Of a DNA stretch of 64,000 nt, positions 46,556 through 59,547 are shown piece after piece. This DNA comes from Rheinheimera mesophila (lineage in GTDB: Bacteria; Pseudomonadota; Gammaproteobacteria; Enterobacterales; Alteromonadaceae). Position numbers and translations under genes: made by a program. The stretch spans positions 1 through 64,000 of the forward strand of contig NZ_LAVS01000090.1 of NCBI RefSeq assembly GCF_000986865.1, in the 5' to 3' direction. The notes beneath the pieces were generated by a model. That model ran no database searches. It was not told the DNA's origin and was given only the letters and a program-made list of their open reading frames with translations. Position 1 is the first letter of the stretch. Every line of letters begins with the position of its first letter.

Positions 46556-47959
46556 TTAAGGCCGTAGTTGTTGGTACAACTGCTGGTACTGCAATGCAGA
46601 TTCGGCCCAGCCGAAACGTTGTTGCATGCCACGTTGCTGCACCTCTTTGTACCATGCCTGCTGCTGATACAGCGTTAAGGCTCTGTTTAACGCCTCCAGC
46701 AATGCATGCTCGTCCGGCTGATAGAAACCTATCCCTGTGGGCTCACTGTCCGCCAAATCGCGGACCGTATCTTTGAGGCCACCTGTCAAACGTACCAGCG
46801 GCACTGTGCCATATCGCAGGCTGTAGATCTGATTTAAGCCACAAGGTTCAAATAACGAGGGCATCAGAAAAAAATCTCCCGCCGCTTCCAATTGGTGCGA
46901 TAAGGCTTCATCAAAGCCCTCGACAAAGCTAAAGCGCCCAGGAAATTTGGCGTTCAGGGCACGCAGCCGCTCGATATAGCCTTGCTCACCAGTTCCCATC
47001 ATCAATACTTGTGCATCCACTTCGCCCAGCCATTGTTCTAATGCCGGCAGTAAATAAGCAAAACCTTTTTGCGCCGTGATCCGGCTGACCGATACAAAAA
47101 GTGGCGCTGGACCTGGGTCGAGTTGATACTTTTGTCTGATCTGCTCTTTACATGCGCGCTTGCCGTTCAGGTTCATCTGACTGTAGTTCGTCGTCAAATA
47201 GCGATCGGTGGCCGGGTCCCATTGCTCGTAGTCACATCCATTTAAAATGCCGGAGAAATCATGGCCGCGAGCCTGGTACAAGGCGGCTAAGCCATTGGCA
47301 GCCGGTTCTGACAATAATTCATTGGCATAGCCTTTACTCACTGTATTGACCTTGTCGGCGTAGGCTAAACCCAGAGCCAGCATACTGGAGCCAGCACTAG
47401 AACTCGATGGGTACACTTCGGTTAACGCCCTGTCCTGAGCGGACAAGGCTTGTTGATAAGCACCGTTATGAACAGTAAACAGCATTTTGGTACCAGGTAA
47501 AGCCTGCTGGTAAAACTGTTTTAAATAGTAAGCCGCAATACCGGTTTGCCAGTCATGACCGTGGATCAGGTCCGGTATCCAGCCAGTATCAACACAAAAT
47601 TGCAAGGCGGCCTTGCAAAAAAAGGCAAAACGCAGGGCATTATCGGCATAGGCGTGTTGGCCATCGTCATAAGGTCGTGGCCGACCAAAAAAATCATGAT
47701 GCTCAATCAGTGCCAACGGCACTTCGGTATTGACCACACTGCGCACTGCACATCCCTGAGCCTCTCCGCCCAACGCAAAGTAAACGGAACTCCAGCTCTG
47801 TTCCACAGGTACTGTGTAGAGACTGCCATACCGGGGCATCAGGACTTTCACTTCATGCCCATGCTTCTGCATCTGCACTGCCAAACCCCGACAGGCATCG
47901 GCTAACCCCCCGGTTTTAATCACACCTTCAAATTCACTGCACAAAAACAACACACGCAT
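46556..47959 (-). CDS. glgA: Glycogen synthase (ADP-glucose)
   Basis: GT5 glucosyltransferase that extends alpha-1,4-glucan from ADP-glucose. 467 residues. The ADP-glucose loop is KTGGLAD (15-21), and the late region PSLFEPCGLNQIYSLRYGTV with FxxG-type features closes the active site. The start at 47959 (MRVLFLCSEFEG) has GGGAAAG upstream; the ORF's TTG at 47977 is unlikely. It is 54 bp downstream of glgC and co-transcribed with it. The branching enzyme glgB is not in this window. Confidence 0.96.
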   Translation of the reverse strand: MRVLFLCSEFEGVIKTGGLADACRGLAVQMQKHGHEVKVLMPRYGSLYTVPVEQSWSSVYFALGGEAQGCAVRSVVNTEVPLALIEHHDFFGRPRPYDDGQHAYADNALRFAFFCKAALQFCVDTGWIPDLIHGHDWQTGIAAYYLKQFYQQALPGTKMLFTVHNGAYQQALSAQDRALTEVYPSSSSAGSSMLALGLAYADKVNTVSKGYANELLSEPAANGLAALYQARGHDFSGILNGCDYEQWDPATDRYLTTNYSQMNLNGKRACKEQIRQKYQLDPGPAPLFVSVSRITAQKGFAYLLPALEQWLGEVDAQVLMMGTGEQGYIERLRALNAKFPGRFSFVEGFDEALSHQLEAAGDFFLMPSLFEPCGLNQIYSLRYGTVPLVRLTGGLKDTVRDLADSEPTGIGFYQPDEHALLEALNRALTLYQQQAWYKEVQQRGMQQRFGWAESALQYQQLYQQLRP

Positions 47960-48013
47960 TGATTCTTTCCCACTCAAGGCCGCATTCCGACCTGCGGCCT
48001 TTTGCCTACAGGA

Positions 48014-49246
48014 TCAGTCAAATCCTACCATTGCCCCTTTAGGGATCACGACTACACCATCTGCTGAGACATGAAAACGCTGGCGGTCCAATACCGGATC
48101 CTCACCGATCACCGTGTTGGGTGCTATTTTCACATCCTTATCGATAATAGCACGGCGAATACGACAACCCCGGCCTATATCGTTGTTGCCCATCAATACA
48201 CTTTTTTCAATATAAGCATGACTGTGGACTACGGTGTTATACCCCAAAATAGACTGATAGACGATAGCTCCGCTGACAATACAGCCTGAGGCCACCATGG
48301 AACTTATCGCCTGCCCTGTTCTGTTCGCTTCGTCATGGACAAACTTGGCTGGTGGCATCGGTGGCGTATAACTGCGCAGCGGCCAGTATTTATTGTATAA
48401 ATCCAGTGGCGGCTGCACTGAAATTAGATCCATATTGGCTTCGTAATAGGAATCCAAAGTTCCGACATCGCGCCAGTAGCCCTTGGACTCGGCTTGTTCG
48501 CCGCGGATCACGTTGGTAGAAAAGTCATACACGTAAACACTGCCTTGCGGGTACATTTTGGGAATAATGTTATGGCCAAAATCATGCTTTGAATCAATTT
48601 GTGCCGCATCTTCGTTCAGCACCTCAACTAAGGTTTTAGCATCAAAAATATAATTGCCCATCGACGCCAATACATAGTCAGGCCGACCCGGAATAGTTTT
48701 TGGGTTTGACTTCGGCTTCTCTTCAAAACCTATCATTTTGCCATTGTCATCCACTTCAATCACACCAAACTCATGGGCCTGAGAGACATGGACAGGGATA
48801 GCGGCTACCGTTAATAAAGCCTTATTCTGACGGTGGTAGTTCAGCATTTGCCTCACATCCATCTTATAGATATGGTCACCACCGAATACGCAAACCTCTT
48901 CCGGGTCCAAGCCGTGGATCAGGTGAATATTCTGATAGACAGCGTCCGCTGTCCCCAGATACCAGTGTTTACCGGTTTGCATCTGGGCTGGTATAGGGTC
49001 AATAAACCTGTTGGTTAAGCCAGTAACCCGCCAGGCCCGGCTTAAATGTTTCATCAGTGAATGTGATTTAAATTGAGTAATGACAAATATCTGTAATAAA
49101 TCCGAGTTGACGAAGTTATTCAGCACAAAGTCAATGATCCTGTAATTGCCACCAAAAGGCACAGCCGGTTTAGCTCTGACGCCAGTCAAAGGTGCCAGTC
49201 TGGTCCCTTCGCCCCCCGCTAAAATCATGGTAAGTACACCAGACAT
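48014..49246 (-). CDS. glgC: Glucose-1-phosphate adenylyltransferase
   Basis: Makes ADP-glucose, the committed step of bacterial glycogen synthesis, allosterically controlled in the family. 410 residues. The nucleotidyl motif AGGEGTRLAPLT is at 10-21, followed by AVPFGGNYRIIDFVLNN, GTADAVYQN and FGGDHIYKMD, and a left-handed beta-helix C-terminal half. GGGAG lies before the ATG. It begins the glgC-glgA operon. The upstream region contains an unusual nested inverted repeat. Confidence 0.96.
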   Translation of the reverse strand: MSGVLTMILAGGEGTRLAPLTGVRAKPAVPFGGNYRIIDFVLNNFVNSDLLQIFVITQFKSHSLMKHLSRAWRVTGLTNRFIDPIPAQMQTGKHWYLGTADAVYQNIHLIHGLDPEEVCVFGGDHIYKMDVRQMLNYHRQNKALLTVAAIPVHVSQAHEFGVIEVDDNGKMIGFEEKPKSNPKTIPGRPDYVLASMGNYIFDAKTLVEVLNEDAAQIDSKHDFGHNIIPKMYPQGSVYVYDFSTNVIRGEQAESKGYWRDVGTLDSYYEANMDLISVQPPLDLYNKYWPLRSYTPPMPPAKFVHDEANRTGQAISSMVASGCIVSGAIVYQSILGYNTVVHSHAYIEKSVLMGNNDIGRGCRIRRAIIDKDVKIAPNTVIGEDPVLDRQRFHVSADGVVVIPKGAMVGFD

Positions 49247-49644
49247 AAAAGTCTCCCTGTTGATAAAACTGACGATTTGAATAGTATTTTTTTACTTTGC
49301 TGCAATCAAAGCAAAGCTGATACCACAAGCAGCAGAAGTCTGAAGAATTCTTGCTGTTCCAAGCGCACCAATGCTTCTACGAACAGTTAATTTAGGAACA
49401 ACAGATGACGTTCGTATGACAACTCTCCATTTTGGTGCAGCGCTCCAAGGCTGCACCAAAATGGAACAACAGCGTTATGCATACGAATGCAATCAGTAGC
49501 TGAGTAATAGCGGGGATCGGGTCTGCTTAGCAAGTGAAAGTTAGAAAAATATATTTCAGAGGTAGGATCAAACTAAAAACACGGCTGCTGTGCTCAGCTT
49601 CAATCGGACTAAAACCAGACTGAAGCTGACCACCAGCGGATAAA
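49247..49644. other. 398-bp intergenic region upstream of glgC
   Basis: No gene is visible. It must hold the glgCA promoter. It also contains a nested inverted repeat (49411-49487, listed separately) and, near 49561-49640, sequence next to the fadH stop without a clear terminator. No HexR-like box was found. Confidence 0.6.
49411..49487. repeat. Nested inverted repeat upstream of glgC
   Basis: A perfect 16-bp inverted repeat (49426-49441 / 49450-49465; arm TCCATTTTGGTGCAGC) encloses an 8-base centre, and a further 8-bp pair TTCGTATG (49411-49418) / CATACGAA (49480-49487) flanks it. It could form a long interrupted hairpin. No T-run follows, so it is not a standard terminator. Confidence 0.8.
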
Positions 49645-51909
<2,265 letters not shown>

Positions 51910-51913
51910 TCAT

Positions 51914-53797
51914 ATGTCTGAGAAAAAACCTGGGATCTTAAGACGCTTTTTTGGTGGCATTTGGCGCGCTATCAGCCTGCTTCGTCATATCACTTTTAAT
52001 CTGATTTTTGCTTTGGTGTTTATCTTTATTCTGATCTCCATTTTCAGTGGTGACGATAAAGTGGAAGTGCCCGAAAGCGCCGCTTTAGTGCTGAACTTAT
52101 CCGGTGATCTGGTTGAGGAAAAACGTTATGTCGATCCTGTTGATCAGGTACTGAGCGAAAGTATGGGTTCTGAAGAGGAAGAGCCAGAGATTTTACTGAC
52201 CGACCTGCTACAAACTATTCAGGCGGTGAAAAACGACGAACGTATTAAAGCCATAGTGTTGGATTTATCCTCTTTTGGTTCAGGCTCGATGGACAAGCTG
52301 GCTATGGTGGGCAGCGCACTGCAGGATTTTAAAGCCGCAGGTAAAAAAGTACTGGCGACAGGCGATTACTACAGCCAAAACCAGTATTTCCTCGCCTCTT
52401 ACGCCGACAGCATCAATTTAAACCCTATGGGCACAGTACTGCTGGAAGGGTTCGGCACTTACCCTATGTACTACAAATCGGCGCTAGAAAAGTTAAAGAT
52501 CACCACTCATGTGTTTAAAGTCGGCACTTATAAATCAGCAGTAGAGCCTTTTACCCGCGATACCATGTCAGATGAAGCCAAAGAAGCTAATAAGGCATGG
52601 CTAGACGAGTTATGGGCCAGCTACAAGCAACAAGTAGCAGAGCGCCGTGGTTTTGCCGTCGACAACTTTGATGAAACCATCACTGGTTTGTACCAGAAGC
52701 TGCAAGCTGTTAACGGTGATATGACTCAGTATGCGCTGGATGCGAAGTTAGTTGACAGCATCAAGAGCCGTGAAGAGTTTCGTCAGGATTTAATTGCGCT
52801 TGTTGGTGAAAGTGAAAAACACAGTTTTAATCAGGTTCACTACAAAGAGTATCAGGACTTGGTACTGCCACCGGTACAATATGACAACCCACTGACTGAA
52901 AAGGTTGCCGTGGTGGTGGCTCGCGGCACTATTATTGACGGTTCGGCGAAAGCCGGCACCATAGGCGGTGATAGCACAGCAGCGTTATTACGCCGGGCCC
53001 GCTTCGATGAGAAAGTCAAAGCTGTAGTGCTGCGGATTGATAGTGGTGGTGGCAGCGCCTTCGCGTCCGAAGTGATAGGCCAGGAAATTAAACTATTAAA
53101 AGCAGCAGGTAAGCCTGTGATCGCCTCTATGGGGGCAGTAGCAGCATCAGGTGGCTATTGGATTGCGGCTCCGGCTAATGAGATTTGGGCGTCCCCTACT
53201 ACTATCACAGGCTCTATCGGTATTTTCGGTTTGTTCCATACATTGGAAAATGCGATGCCAGTACTGGGCCTGAATACCGATGGTGTTGGCACCACAGAAC
53301 TTGCAGGTATGAGTGCCGGCTTGCCATTGTTTAAAGGCTTAACACCAGAAATGTCCAACATCTTCCAACTTTTAATCAACAAAGGCTATGACGACTTTAT
53401 CAGTATGGTGTCAGAGCATCGTGGCATGAGCAAAGAGGCCGTTGATAAAGTCGCGCAAGGCCGCGTCTGGACAGGCACTAAAGCACTGGAGTTTGGCTTG
53501 GTTGATAAACTGGGTACTTTTGATGACGCGATAGCTGCTGCTGCTGAAAAAGCAGGCTTAAAGCAATATGACATCAAAGTGATGGAACAAGAGTTAACGC
53601 CGACCGAACAGCTATTGCGCGACATGTTTGCCTCAGGCACAGTACAGGCGCTGCTGCCTGAGGCAAAAGGATCTGTCTTTGGTCCACTGCTTAAAAACAT
53701 CATGAGTCAAATCAACCGTGACTTTAAAGTGTTAGAGCAGTTTAACGACCCGAAAGGTATCTACTCTGTCTGTATGAGTTGTACTGCGGTGAATTAA
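51914..53797 (+). CDS. sppA: Signal peptide peptidase SppA (67K type)
   Basis: Inner-membrane serine protease that degrades cleaved signal peptides. 627 residues with one N-terminal membrane anchor (about 26-46) and two S49 domains. The N-terminal half has the catalytic lysine region KVGTYKSAVEPFTRD (Lys near 203), and the C-terminal half has RIDSGGGSAFASEVI and the nucleophile in GAVAASGGYWIAAPA (near 410). AGG lies upstream of the ATG. It ends at a terminator and is followed by tRNA-Ser on the other strand. Confidence 0.95.
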   Translation: MSEKKPGILRRFFGGIWRAISLLRHITFNLIFALVFIFILISIFSGDDKVEVPESAALVLNLSGDLVEEKRYVDPVDQVLSESMGSEEEEPEILLTDLLQTIQAVKNDERIKAIVLDLSSFGSGSMDKLAMVGSALQDFKAAGKKVLATGDYYSQNQYFLASYADSINLNPMGTVLLEGFGTYPMYYKSALEKLKITTHVFKVGTYKSAVEPFTRDTMSDEAKEANKAWLDELWASYKQQVAERRGFAVDNFDETITGLYQKLQAVNGDMTQYALDAKLVDSIKSREEFRQDLIALVGESEKHSFNQVHYKEYQDLVLPPVQYDNPLTEKVAVVVARGTIIDGSAKAGTIGGDSTAALLRRARFDEKVKAVVLRIDSGGGSAFASEVIGQEIKLLKAAGKPVIASMGAVAASGGYWIAAPANEIWASPTTITGSIGIFGLFHTLENAMPVLGLNTDGVGTTELAGMSAGLPLFKGLTPEMSNIFQLLINKGYDDFISMVSEHRGMSKEAVDKVAQGRVWTGTKALEFGLVDKLGTFDDAIAAAAEKAGLKQYDIKVMEQELTPTEQLLRDMFASGTVQALLPEAKGSVFGPLLKNIMSQINRDFKVLEQFNDPKGIYSVCMSCTAVN

Positions 53798-53814
53798 CAG
53801 CCGAAGCCTCGAAC

Positions 53815-53838
53815 AAAGCCGCCTTGTGCGGCTTTTTT
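53815..53838 (+). terminator. sppA terminator
   Basis: AAAGCCGC-CTTGT-GCGGCTTT stem followed by TTTT, 17 bp after sppA. Confidence 0.9.
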
Positions 53839-53865
53839 GTATCTTGTTTGACAGCATTCAGATCT

Positions 53866-53907
53866 GGAAAAACAACAAACCCGTATAAGCTTACGCTGAT
53901 ACGGGTT
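53866..53907 (-). terminator. tRNA-Ser terminator
   Basis: In the minus direction AACCCGTAT / ATACGGGTT (9-bp perfect stem, 12-base loop) is followed by TGTTGTTTTT. It lies 11 bp past the tRNA 3' end. Confidence 0.8.
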
Positions 53908-53917
53908 CTGGCAATAA

Positions 53918-54008
53918 TGGCGGAGGGGGAGAGATTCGAACTCTCGGAAGGCTATTAACCTTCGCCGGTTTTCAAGACCGGTGCATTAAACCGCTCTGCC
54001 ACCCCTCC
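53918..54008 (-). tRNA. serT: tRNA-Ser, anticodon UGA
   Basis: Reads serine codons UCA and relatives. The 91-nt minus-strand sequence starts GGAGGGG, which pairs with CCCCTCC at the 3' end, has discriminator G and an encoded CCA (53918-53920). The anticodon loop CTTGAAA gives UGA (53972-53974 in window coordinates). A long variable arm (GAAGG ... CCTTC) and TTCGAAT T-loop fit a type II tRNA-Ser. It sits next to yccA, as in E. coli. Confidence 0.97.
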
Positions 54009-54116
54009 GGCGCCGCGTATGATAATCAGATCGGTTGCGAAAGAAAAGCATTTTTTTAAACTTTGATAAAACAAGCTAAATGATTGAATTGTTTTACAAA
54101 GATAACTACTGGCACT

Positions 54117-54131
54117 TTGGGAACTTCCCAA
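54117..54131. promoter_or_regulatory. 15-bp palindrome upstream of yccA
   Basis: TTGGGAA-C-TTCCCAA lies 45 bp before the yccA start. It is a good operator-like symmetry with no regulator I can name. Confidence 0.35.
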
Positions 54132-54176
54132 GTAAGATAAAGTCAGAGAAGTAACTATTAAATGGAGAGTACAGCA

Positions 54177-54845
54177 ATGTCCTACAACCAAAGCACTCAG
54201 ACTGGCCATATAGGCCATAGTATCGAAGTCAATAAAGTTCTGCGTAATACCTATTTCCTGCTAGCCATGACGTTAGCCTTCAGCGCAGTGACCGCGGGTA
54301 TTGCCATGGCGATGAATTTCGGTTTTGGCATAGGTCTGGTATTGACTCTGGTCGCCTTTGGCTTGATTTTTGTCGTGCAGAAAAAAGCAGACAGCGCCAG
54401 TGGTATTTTTTGGGTTTTTGCCTTAACAGGCTGTTTAGGTGCTTCCATTGGCCCTATGCTGAACCGCTTCGCTGCGACTGCCAATGGCTCTGAGCTGATC
54501 ATGCAAGCGCTGGGTTTAACTGCTGTGGTGTTCTTTTCACTGTCGGCTTACGCTTTAAGTTCACGTAAAGATTTTAGCTTTATGGGCAACTTTCTGTTTG
54601 TAGGTTTGATTGTGGCGATAGTCGCAGGTTTGGCTAACATCTTCCTGCAGATCCCTGCCCTGCATCTGGCTATCAATGCTGCTGTAGTGATGATTATGTC
54701 AGGTTTAATTTTGTTTGATACCAGCCGTATTGTGAATGGCGGTGAAACTAACTATATCCGCGCTACAGTGGGTCTGTACCTGAACATCTTCAACCTGTTC
54801 ACTTCATTACTGCAATTACTGGGTATCATGGGCAGCGATGATTAA
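54177..54845 (+). CDS. yccA: YccA, Bax-inhibitor-1 family membrane protein
   Basis: A 222-residue inner-membrane protein with seven predicted helices that modulates FtsH in E. coli. It begins MSYNQSTQTGHIGHS, followed by the first helix NTYFLLAMTLAFSAVTAGIA and the conserved C-terminal ETNYIRATVGLYLNIFNLF, with the family's Asp in the last part. The start at 54177 has GGAG nine bases upstream; ATG 54162 is less likely. It is followed by a terminator and then tusDCBE. The E. coli order tusE-yccA-serT is preserved around it. Confidence 0.95.
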   Translation: MSYNQSTQTGHIGHSIEVNKVLRNTYFLLAMTLAFSAVTAGIAMAMNFGFGIGLVLTLVAFGLIFVVQKKADSASGIFWVFALTGCLGASIGPMLNRFAATANGSELIMQALGLTAVVFFSLSAYALSSRKDFSFMGNFLFVGLIVAIVAGLANIFLQIPALHLAINAAVVMIMSGLILFDTSRIVNGGETNYIRATVGLYLNIFNLFTSLLQLLGIMGSDD

Positions 54846-54876
54846 TTAAGGCTTGAGATAAGCTTGTGTTGCAGTA

Positions 54877-54906
54877 AAATGCCCCGCCAAGTGCGGGGCT
54901 TTTTTA
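54877..54906 (+). terminator. yccA terminator
   Basis: GCCCCGC-CAAGT-GCGGGGC stem followed by TTTTTTAT, 35 bp after yccA. Confidence 0.92.
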
Positions 54907-54966
54907 TAGGCTATATATCTTTGGTAAAGGCTTAATTAGACTAATGATGCTACGAAAGGTAAACAG

Positions 54967-55332
54967 ATGACCAGTTTTGCCGTTCTGATAGAAGGCCCGG
55001 TGTTACAAGGCCAGAGTTTTGTCAGCGCCTTGCGTTTTATGCAGCAGGCCTTAGAGGCTGGCCATAGTGTAGATTCAGTGTTTTTATACCGTGATGCGGT
55101 AGGTGCCGCTTCAGCCCTGATTGATTTACCTTCCGACGAGCCCAATTTGTCCGCTACCTTGCAGCAATTTTGTCAGGCACATCAAATCCCTTTGCTGTTT
55201 TGTATCACCGCTGCGGAAAAACGTGGTGTGTGTTCTAATGAAGTAAAACCGGCAGATGGTTATCTCGCTGCTGGATTAGCCGAATTTGCCATGCGTCTGG
55301 CCAAAGCGGATAAACTGGTGCAATTTTCATGA
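54967..55332 (+). CDS. tusD: Sulfurtransferase subunit TusD
   Basis: Part of the TusBCD complex that relays sulfur from TusA to TusE for 2-thiouridine at tRNA wobble positions. 121 residues. The catalytic-type Cys79 in the LLFCITAAEKRGV segment matches E. coli TusD Cys78. AAGG lies upstream of the ATG. The four tus genes are in one operon; overlap with tusC is ATGA (4 bp). Confidence 0.94.
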   Translation: MTSFAVLIEGPVLQGQSFVSALRFMQQALEAGHSVDSVFLYRDAVGAASALIDLPSDEPNLSATLQQFCQAHQIPLLFCITAAEKRGVCSNEVKPADGYLAAGLAEFAMRLAKADKLVQFS

Positions 55333-55682
55333 AGATAGCAGTGATCGTCACCAGCTTGCCTTTACAAGGTATAGCAGCACGGGAAAGTCTGGATTTAATC
55401 TTTGCTTTAGCTGCAGTGGATCATCAGCTCAGCGTGATTTTCAGTGATGATGCGGTTTATCAGTTGGTGAAGGCCGAAGATAGTACGGCACTGATGGTCA
55501 AAGACTTCAGACGTAGTTTTAAACTCTTTGAGCTTTACGATATTGAAAATCTATATGTCTGCGCTGAGTCGCTACGAAAGCGTAATTTGCAAGTCTCTGA
55601 GCTTGTGCCGGGCTTTCAGCCTTTAGAACAAGCAGAGCTTAGCCAATTGCTTTTCACCCAGCAGCATGTAATGAAGGCCTGA
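55329..55682 (+). CDS. tusC: Sulfurtransferase subunit TusC
   Basis: Structural partner of TusB and TusD in the hexameric sulfur-relay complex; it lacks the active cysteine. 117 residues with the alpha/beta DsrE-fold (IAVIVTSLPLQGIAARESLD, LSVIFSDDAVYQLV). It starts inside the end of tusD and ends 1 bp before tusB, so the genes are translationally linked. Confidence 0.94.
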   Translation: MKIAVIVTSLPLQGIAARESLDLIFALAAVDHQLSVIFSDDAVYQLVKAEDSTALMVKDFRRSFKLFELYDIENLYVCAESLRKRNLQVSELVPGFQPLEQAELSQLLFTQQHVMKA

Positions 55683-55683
55683 T

Positions 55684-55935
55684 ATGAGACTTTTTGATCT
55701 ACCTCACAACCGATTAGCTGAAATACTCAGTCTGGCCAGTGCAGAAGATAAAGTTTTATTAAGACAAGAAGCGGTTTATTTAATGACTTCAGGTCTGCTG
55801 AATCAGCTCCCCTGTACTGTCTATTGTCTGGCTACAGACGCCGCTGTACGCGGTATCCCTATCTCCGAACCTTTTATCGCACTGAATGACAGCCAGTGGT
55901 TGGATTTAGTGCTACAAGCGAAGCAACAACTCTGA
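55684..55935 (+). CDS. tusB: Sulfurtransferase subunit TusB
   Basis: Smallest TusBCD subunit, 83 residues, with the DsrE-like fold (LAEILSLASAEDKVLLRQEA, LPCTVYCLATDAAVRGI). E. coli TusB is 95 residues, so this form is slightly short. Its stop overlaps the tusE start by 1 bp. Confidence 0.9.
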   Translation: MRLFDLPHNRLAEILSLASAEDKVLLRQEAVYLMTSGLLNQLPCTVYCLATDAAVRGIPISEPFIALNDSQWLDLVLQAKQQL

Positions 55936-56270
55936 TGAATGAACTGATTGTAAATAACCAACGTTACCCCTTGGATAAACACGGCTATTTGGCTGATTTA
56001 TCGTTGTGGACACCGGAACTGGCGGAAGAGTTTGCCCGCTTGGAACAGATCCAGTTAACCGACGCTCACTGGGAGGTGGTTAATTTTGTCCGCGACTTTT
56101 ATCAGGAATACCAGACCTCCCCAGCCATACGTTTGCTGGTCAAAAGCATGGGAGAAAAACTCGGCGCAGACAAAGGCAATAGCAAATATCTGTTTCTGTT
56201 ATTCCCCGAAGGGCCAGCGAAACAAGCCACTCGTATCGGCGGTCTACCAAAACCGGCTAAATGCTTGTAG
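55935..56270 (+). CDS. tusE: Sulfur-relay protein TusE (DsrC family)
   Basis: Accepts persulfide sulfur from TusD and hands it to MnmA. 111 residues, as E. coli TusE (109). It starts MNELIVNNQRYPLDKHGYLA and ends with the conserved cysteine in the motif RIGGLPKPAKCL (Cys110). The ATG at 55935 overlaps the tusB stop; the ORF's earlier start at 55896 lies within tusB. A weak hairpin (56282-56302) follows. Confidence 0.95.
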   Translation: MNELIVNNQRYPLDKHGYLADLSLWTPELAEEFARLEQIQLTDAHWEVVNFVRDFYQEYQTSPAIRLLVKSMGEKLGADKGNSKYLFLLFPEGPAKQATRIGGLPKPAKCL

Positions 56271-56289
56271 AGCACGATGAAAAAAGGGC

Positions 56290-56487
56290 CTACTGGCCCC
56301 CTTTGTACATCGACATGCCGGCTTCAAAGCTGGTCATCACCACGATAGCGATCACCCCGATCAATACCAGCCAGTAGACCCAACGCAACATCAGCTTGAT
56401 TGGATTTTTACGGGTCTTGCGCACAACCACGTGACGCGGTATCGCGGTTTTCTTTGAGTTTTGTTGTTGTTCTTTGATTAACGACAT
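56290..56487 (-). CDS. Small single-helix membrane protein
   Basis: A 65-residue protein (MSLIKEQQQNSKKTAIPRHV), basic in its first half, with one membrane helix (about 36-55) and a GGQ end. The start at 56487 is a choice among ATGs at 56499 and 56487, neither with a strong ribosome site. The stop overlaps the weak hairpin that ends the tus operon. Function unknown. It is downstream of serS on the same strand. Confidence 0.65.
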   Translation of the reverse strand: MSLIKEQQQNSKKTAIPRHVVVRKTRKNPIKLMLRWVYWLVLIGVIAIVVMTSFEAGMSMYKGGQ

Positions 56488-56503
56488 TGCACTTACCATA
56501 GTC

Positions 56504-56525
56504 AAGGAGCAGCTTACTGCTCCTT
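56504..56525. repeat. Inverted repeat between serS and small membrane protein gene
   Basis: AAGGAGCAG-CTTA-CTGCTCCTT, a perfect 9-bp repeat 25 bp past serS. No T-run follows on the minus strand, so it is at best a weak terminator. One arm contains a Shine-Dalgarno-like AAGGAG. Confidence 0.6.
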
Positions 56526-56549
56526 ACAAAAACCTAAACAGTGTTCGGA

Positions 56550-58221
<1,672 letters not shown>

Positions 58222-58222
<1 letters not shown>

Positions 58223-59547
58223 TAATCCTGTCCTTTTGCTTGTTGGTCCAGCATGGCTAAATAGGCCATTTTATCCTGCAGTTGTTTCTCTAAACCGCGA
58301 TCGGATGGCTGATAAAACCTCAATCCTGCCATTTGTGCAGGTAAATAGGTCTCACCCGCCGCATAAGCACCGGGTTCATTGTGAGCGTAACGATAGGCCT
58401 GGCCAAAACCCTGTTGTTTGGCCAAAGCCGTTGGCGCATTACGCAAATGATCCGGCACTTCATAGGACGGATTTTGCTGCACATACTGGCGCATTGAATT
58501 AAAAGCGCTATACACCGCATTGGATTTTGGCGCTAAGGCCATATACACCGCTGCCTGAGCTATAGCGCGTTCTCCTTCGGCAGGCCCTACCCGGGCAAAG
58601 GTATCCCAGGCATCCAAACCTATAGTTAAGGCCCGTGGATCGGCATTGCCTATATCTTCACTGGCAATCGCCAGTAGCCTGCGCGCCACATACAAAGGAT
58701 CACCACCGCCTTCTAAAATGCGGCAATACCAATACAAAGCGGCATCCGGGTTGGAACCCCGCACCGATTTATGAAAAGCAGAAATTAAATCGTAAAAAAT
58801 ATCACCCTGCTGATCAAAACCCGGTAATTGCCGTGGGACCAACTGCCGGAATAAATCAGCGGTTAATAAAATCACTGCAGCGCCCTGCTGCGCCGTTTCG
58901 ACCGCTTGCTCAAACAGGTTGAGTAAACGTCTGGCATCACCATCAGCCAGTTGCAGCAATAAAGCCCGGGCTTCAGCGGCAATTTGTATCTGCTGGCCCT
59001 GCTGCTGATAATGCACCACAGCACGCTCTATCACTAAATTCAGATCATCTGTCGTCAGTTTTTTTAAAATGCAGACCCGGGCGCGGGATAACATAGCGTT
59101 ATTCAGCGCAAAGGCTGGGTTTTCAGTGGTAGCGCCAATAAAAATAATGGTGCCATCTTCAATATGGGGTAAAAAGGCATCCTGCTGCGCTTTGTTAAAG
59201 CGGTGCACTTCATCGACAAACAACAAAGTACGCTGATTTTGCACTAAACGTTGTTTCGCCGCCTGAATTTCTTCGCGTATTTCTTTGACACCAGCAGTGA
59301 CAGCAGATAAACGGGCTATGGCCGCTTTGGCATAAATGGCGATTAACTCCGCCAAGGTAGTTTTGCCAGTGCCTGGCGGGCCCCATAAAATCAACGAGGA
59401 AATGCGCCCTGCTTCTATTGCTTTACGCAGCGGTGTGCCTGGCCCCAGCAGGTGCTGCTGTCCAACATAGTCCGATAACTGTGTTGGCCTCAGCAGCGCT
59501 GCCAGAGGCCTGATATCGTCGTGAAATTCAAAGCCGAGGTTGTTCAC
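58222..59547 (-). CDS. rarA: Replication-associated recombination ATPase RarA
   Basis: Clamp-loader-like AAA+ ATPase (MgsA) that acts at stalled forks. 441 residues. Walker [10 protein letters not shown] is near 57-65, Walker [18 protein letters not shown], sensor region [15 protein letters not shown], and the C-terminal MgsA domain has the [20 protein letters not shown] motif. It starts at GTG 59547, which overlaps the lolA stop as GTGA. Confidence 0.95.

Noticed and set aside
49426-49465. CRISPR repeat
   Set aside because: Only one inverted repeat pair exists; there are no repeated direct units with spacers, and no cas genes in the window.
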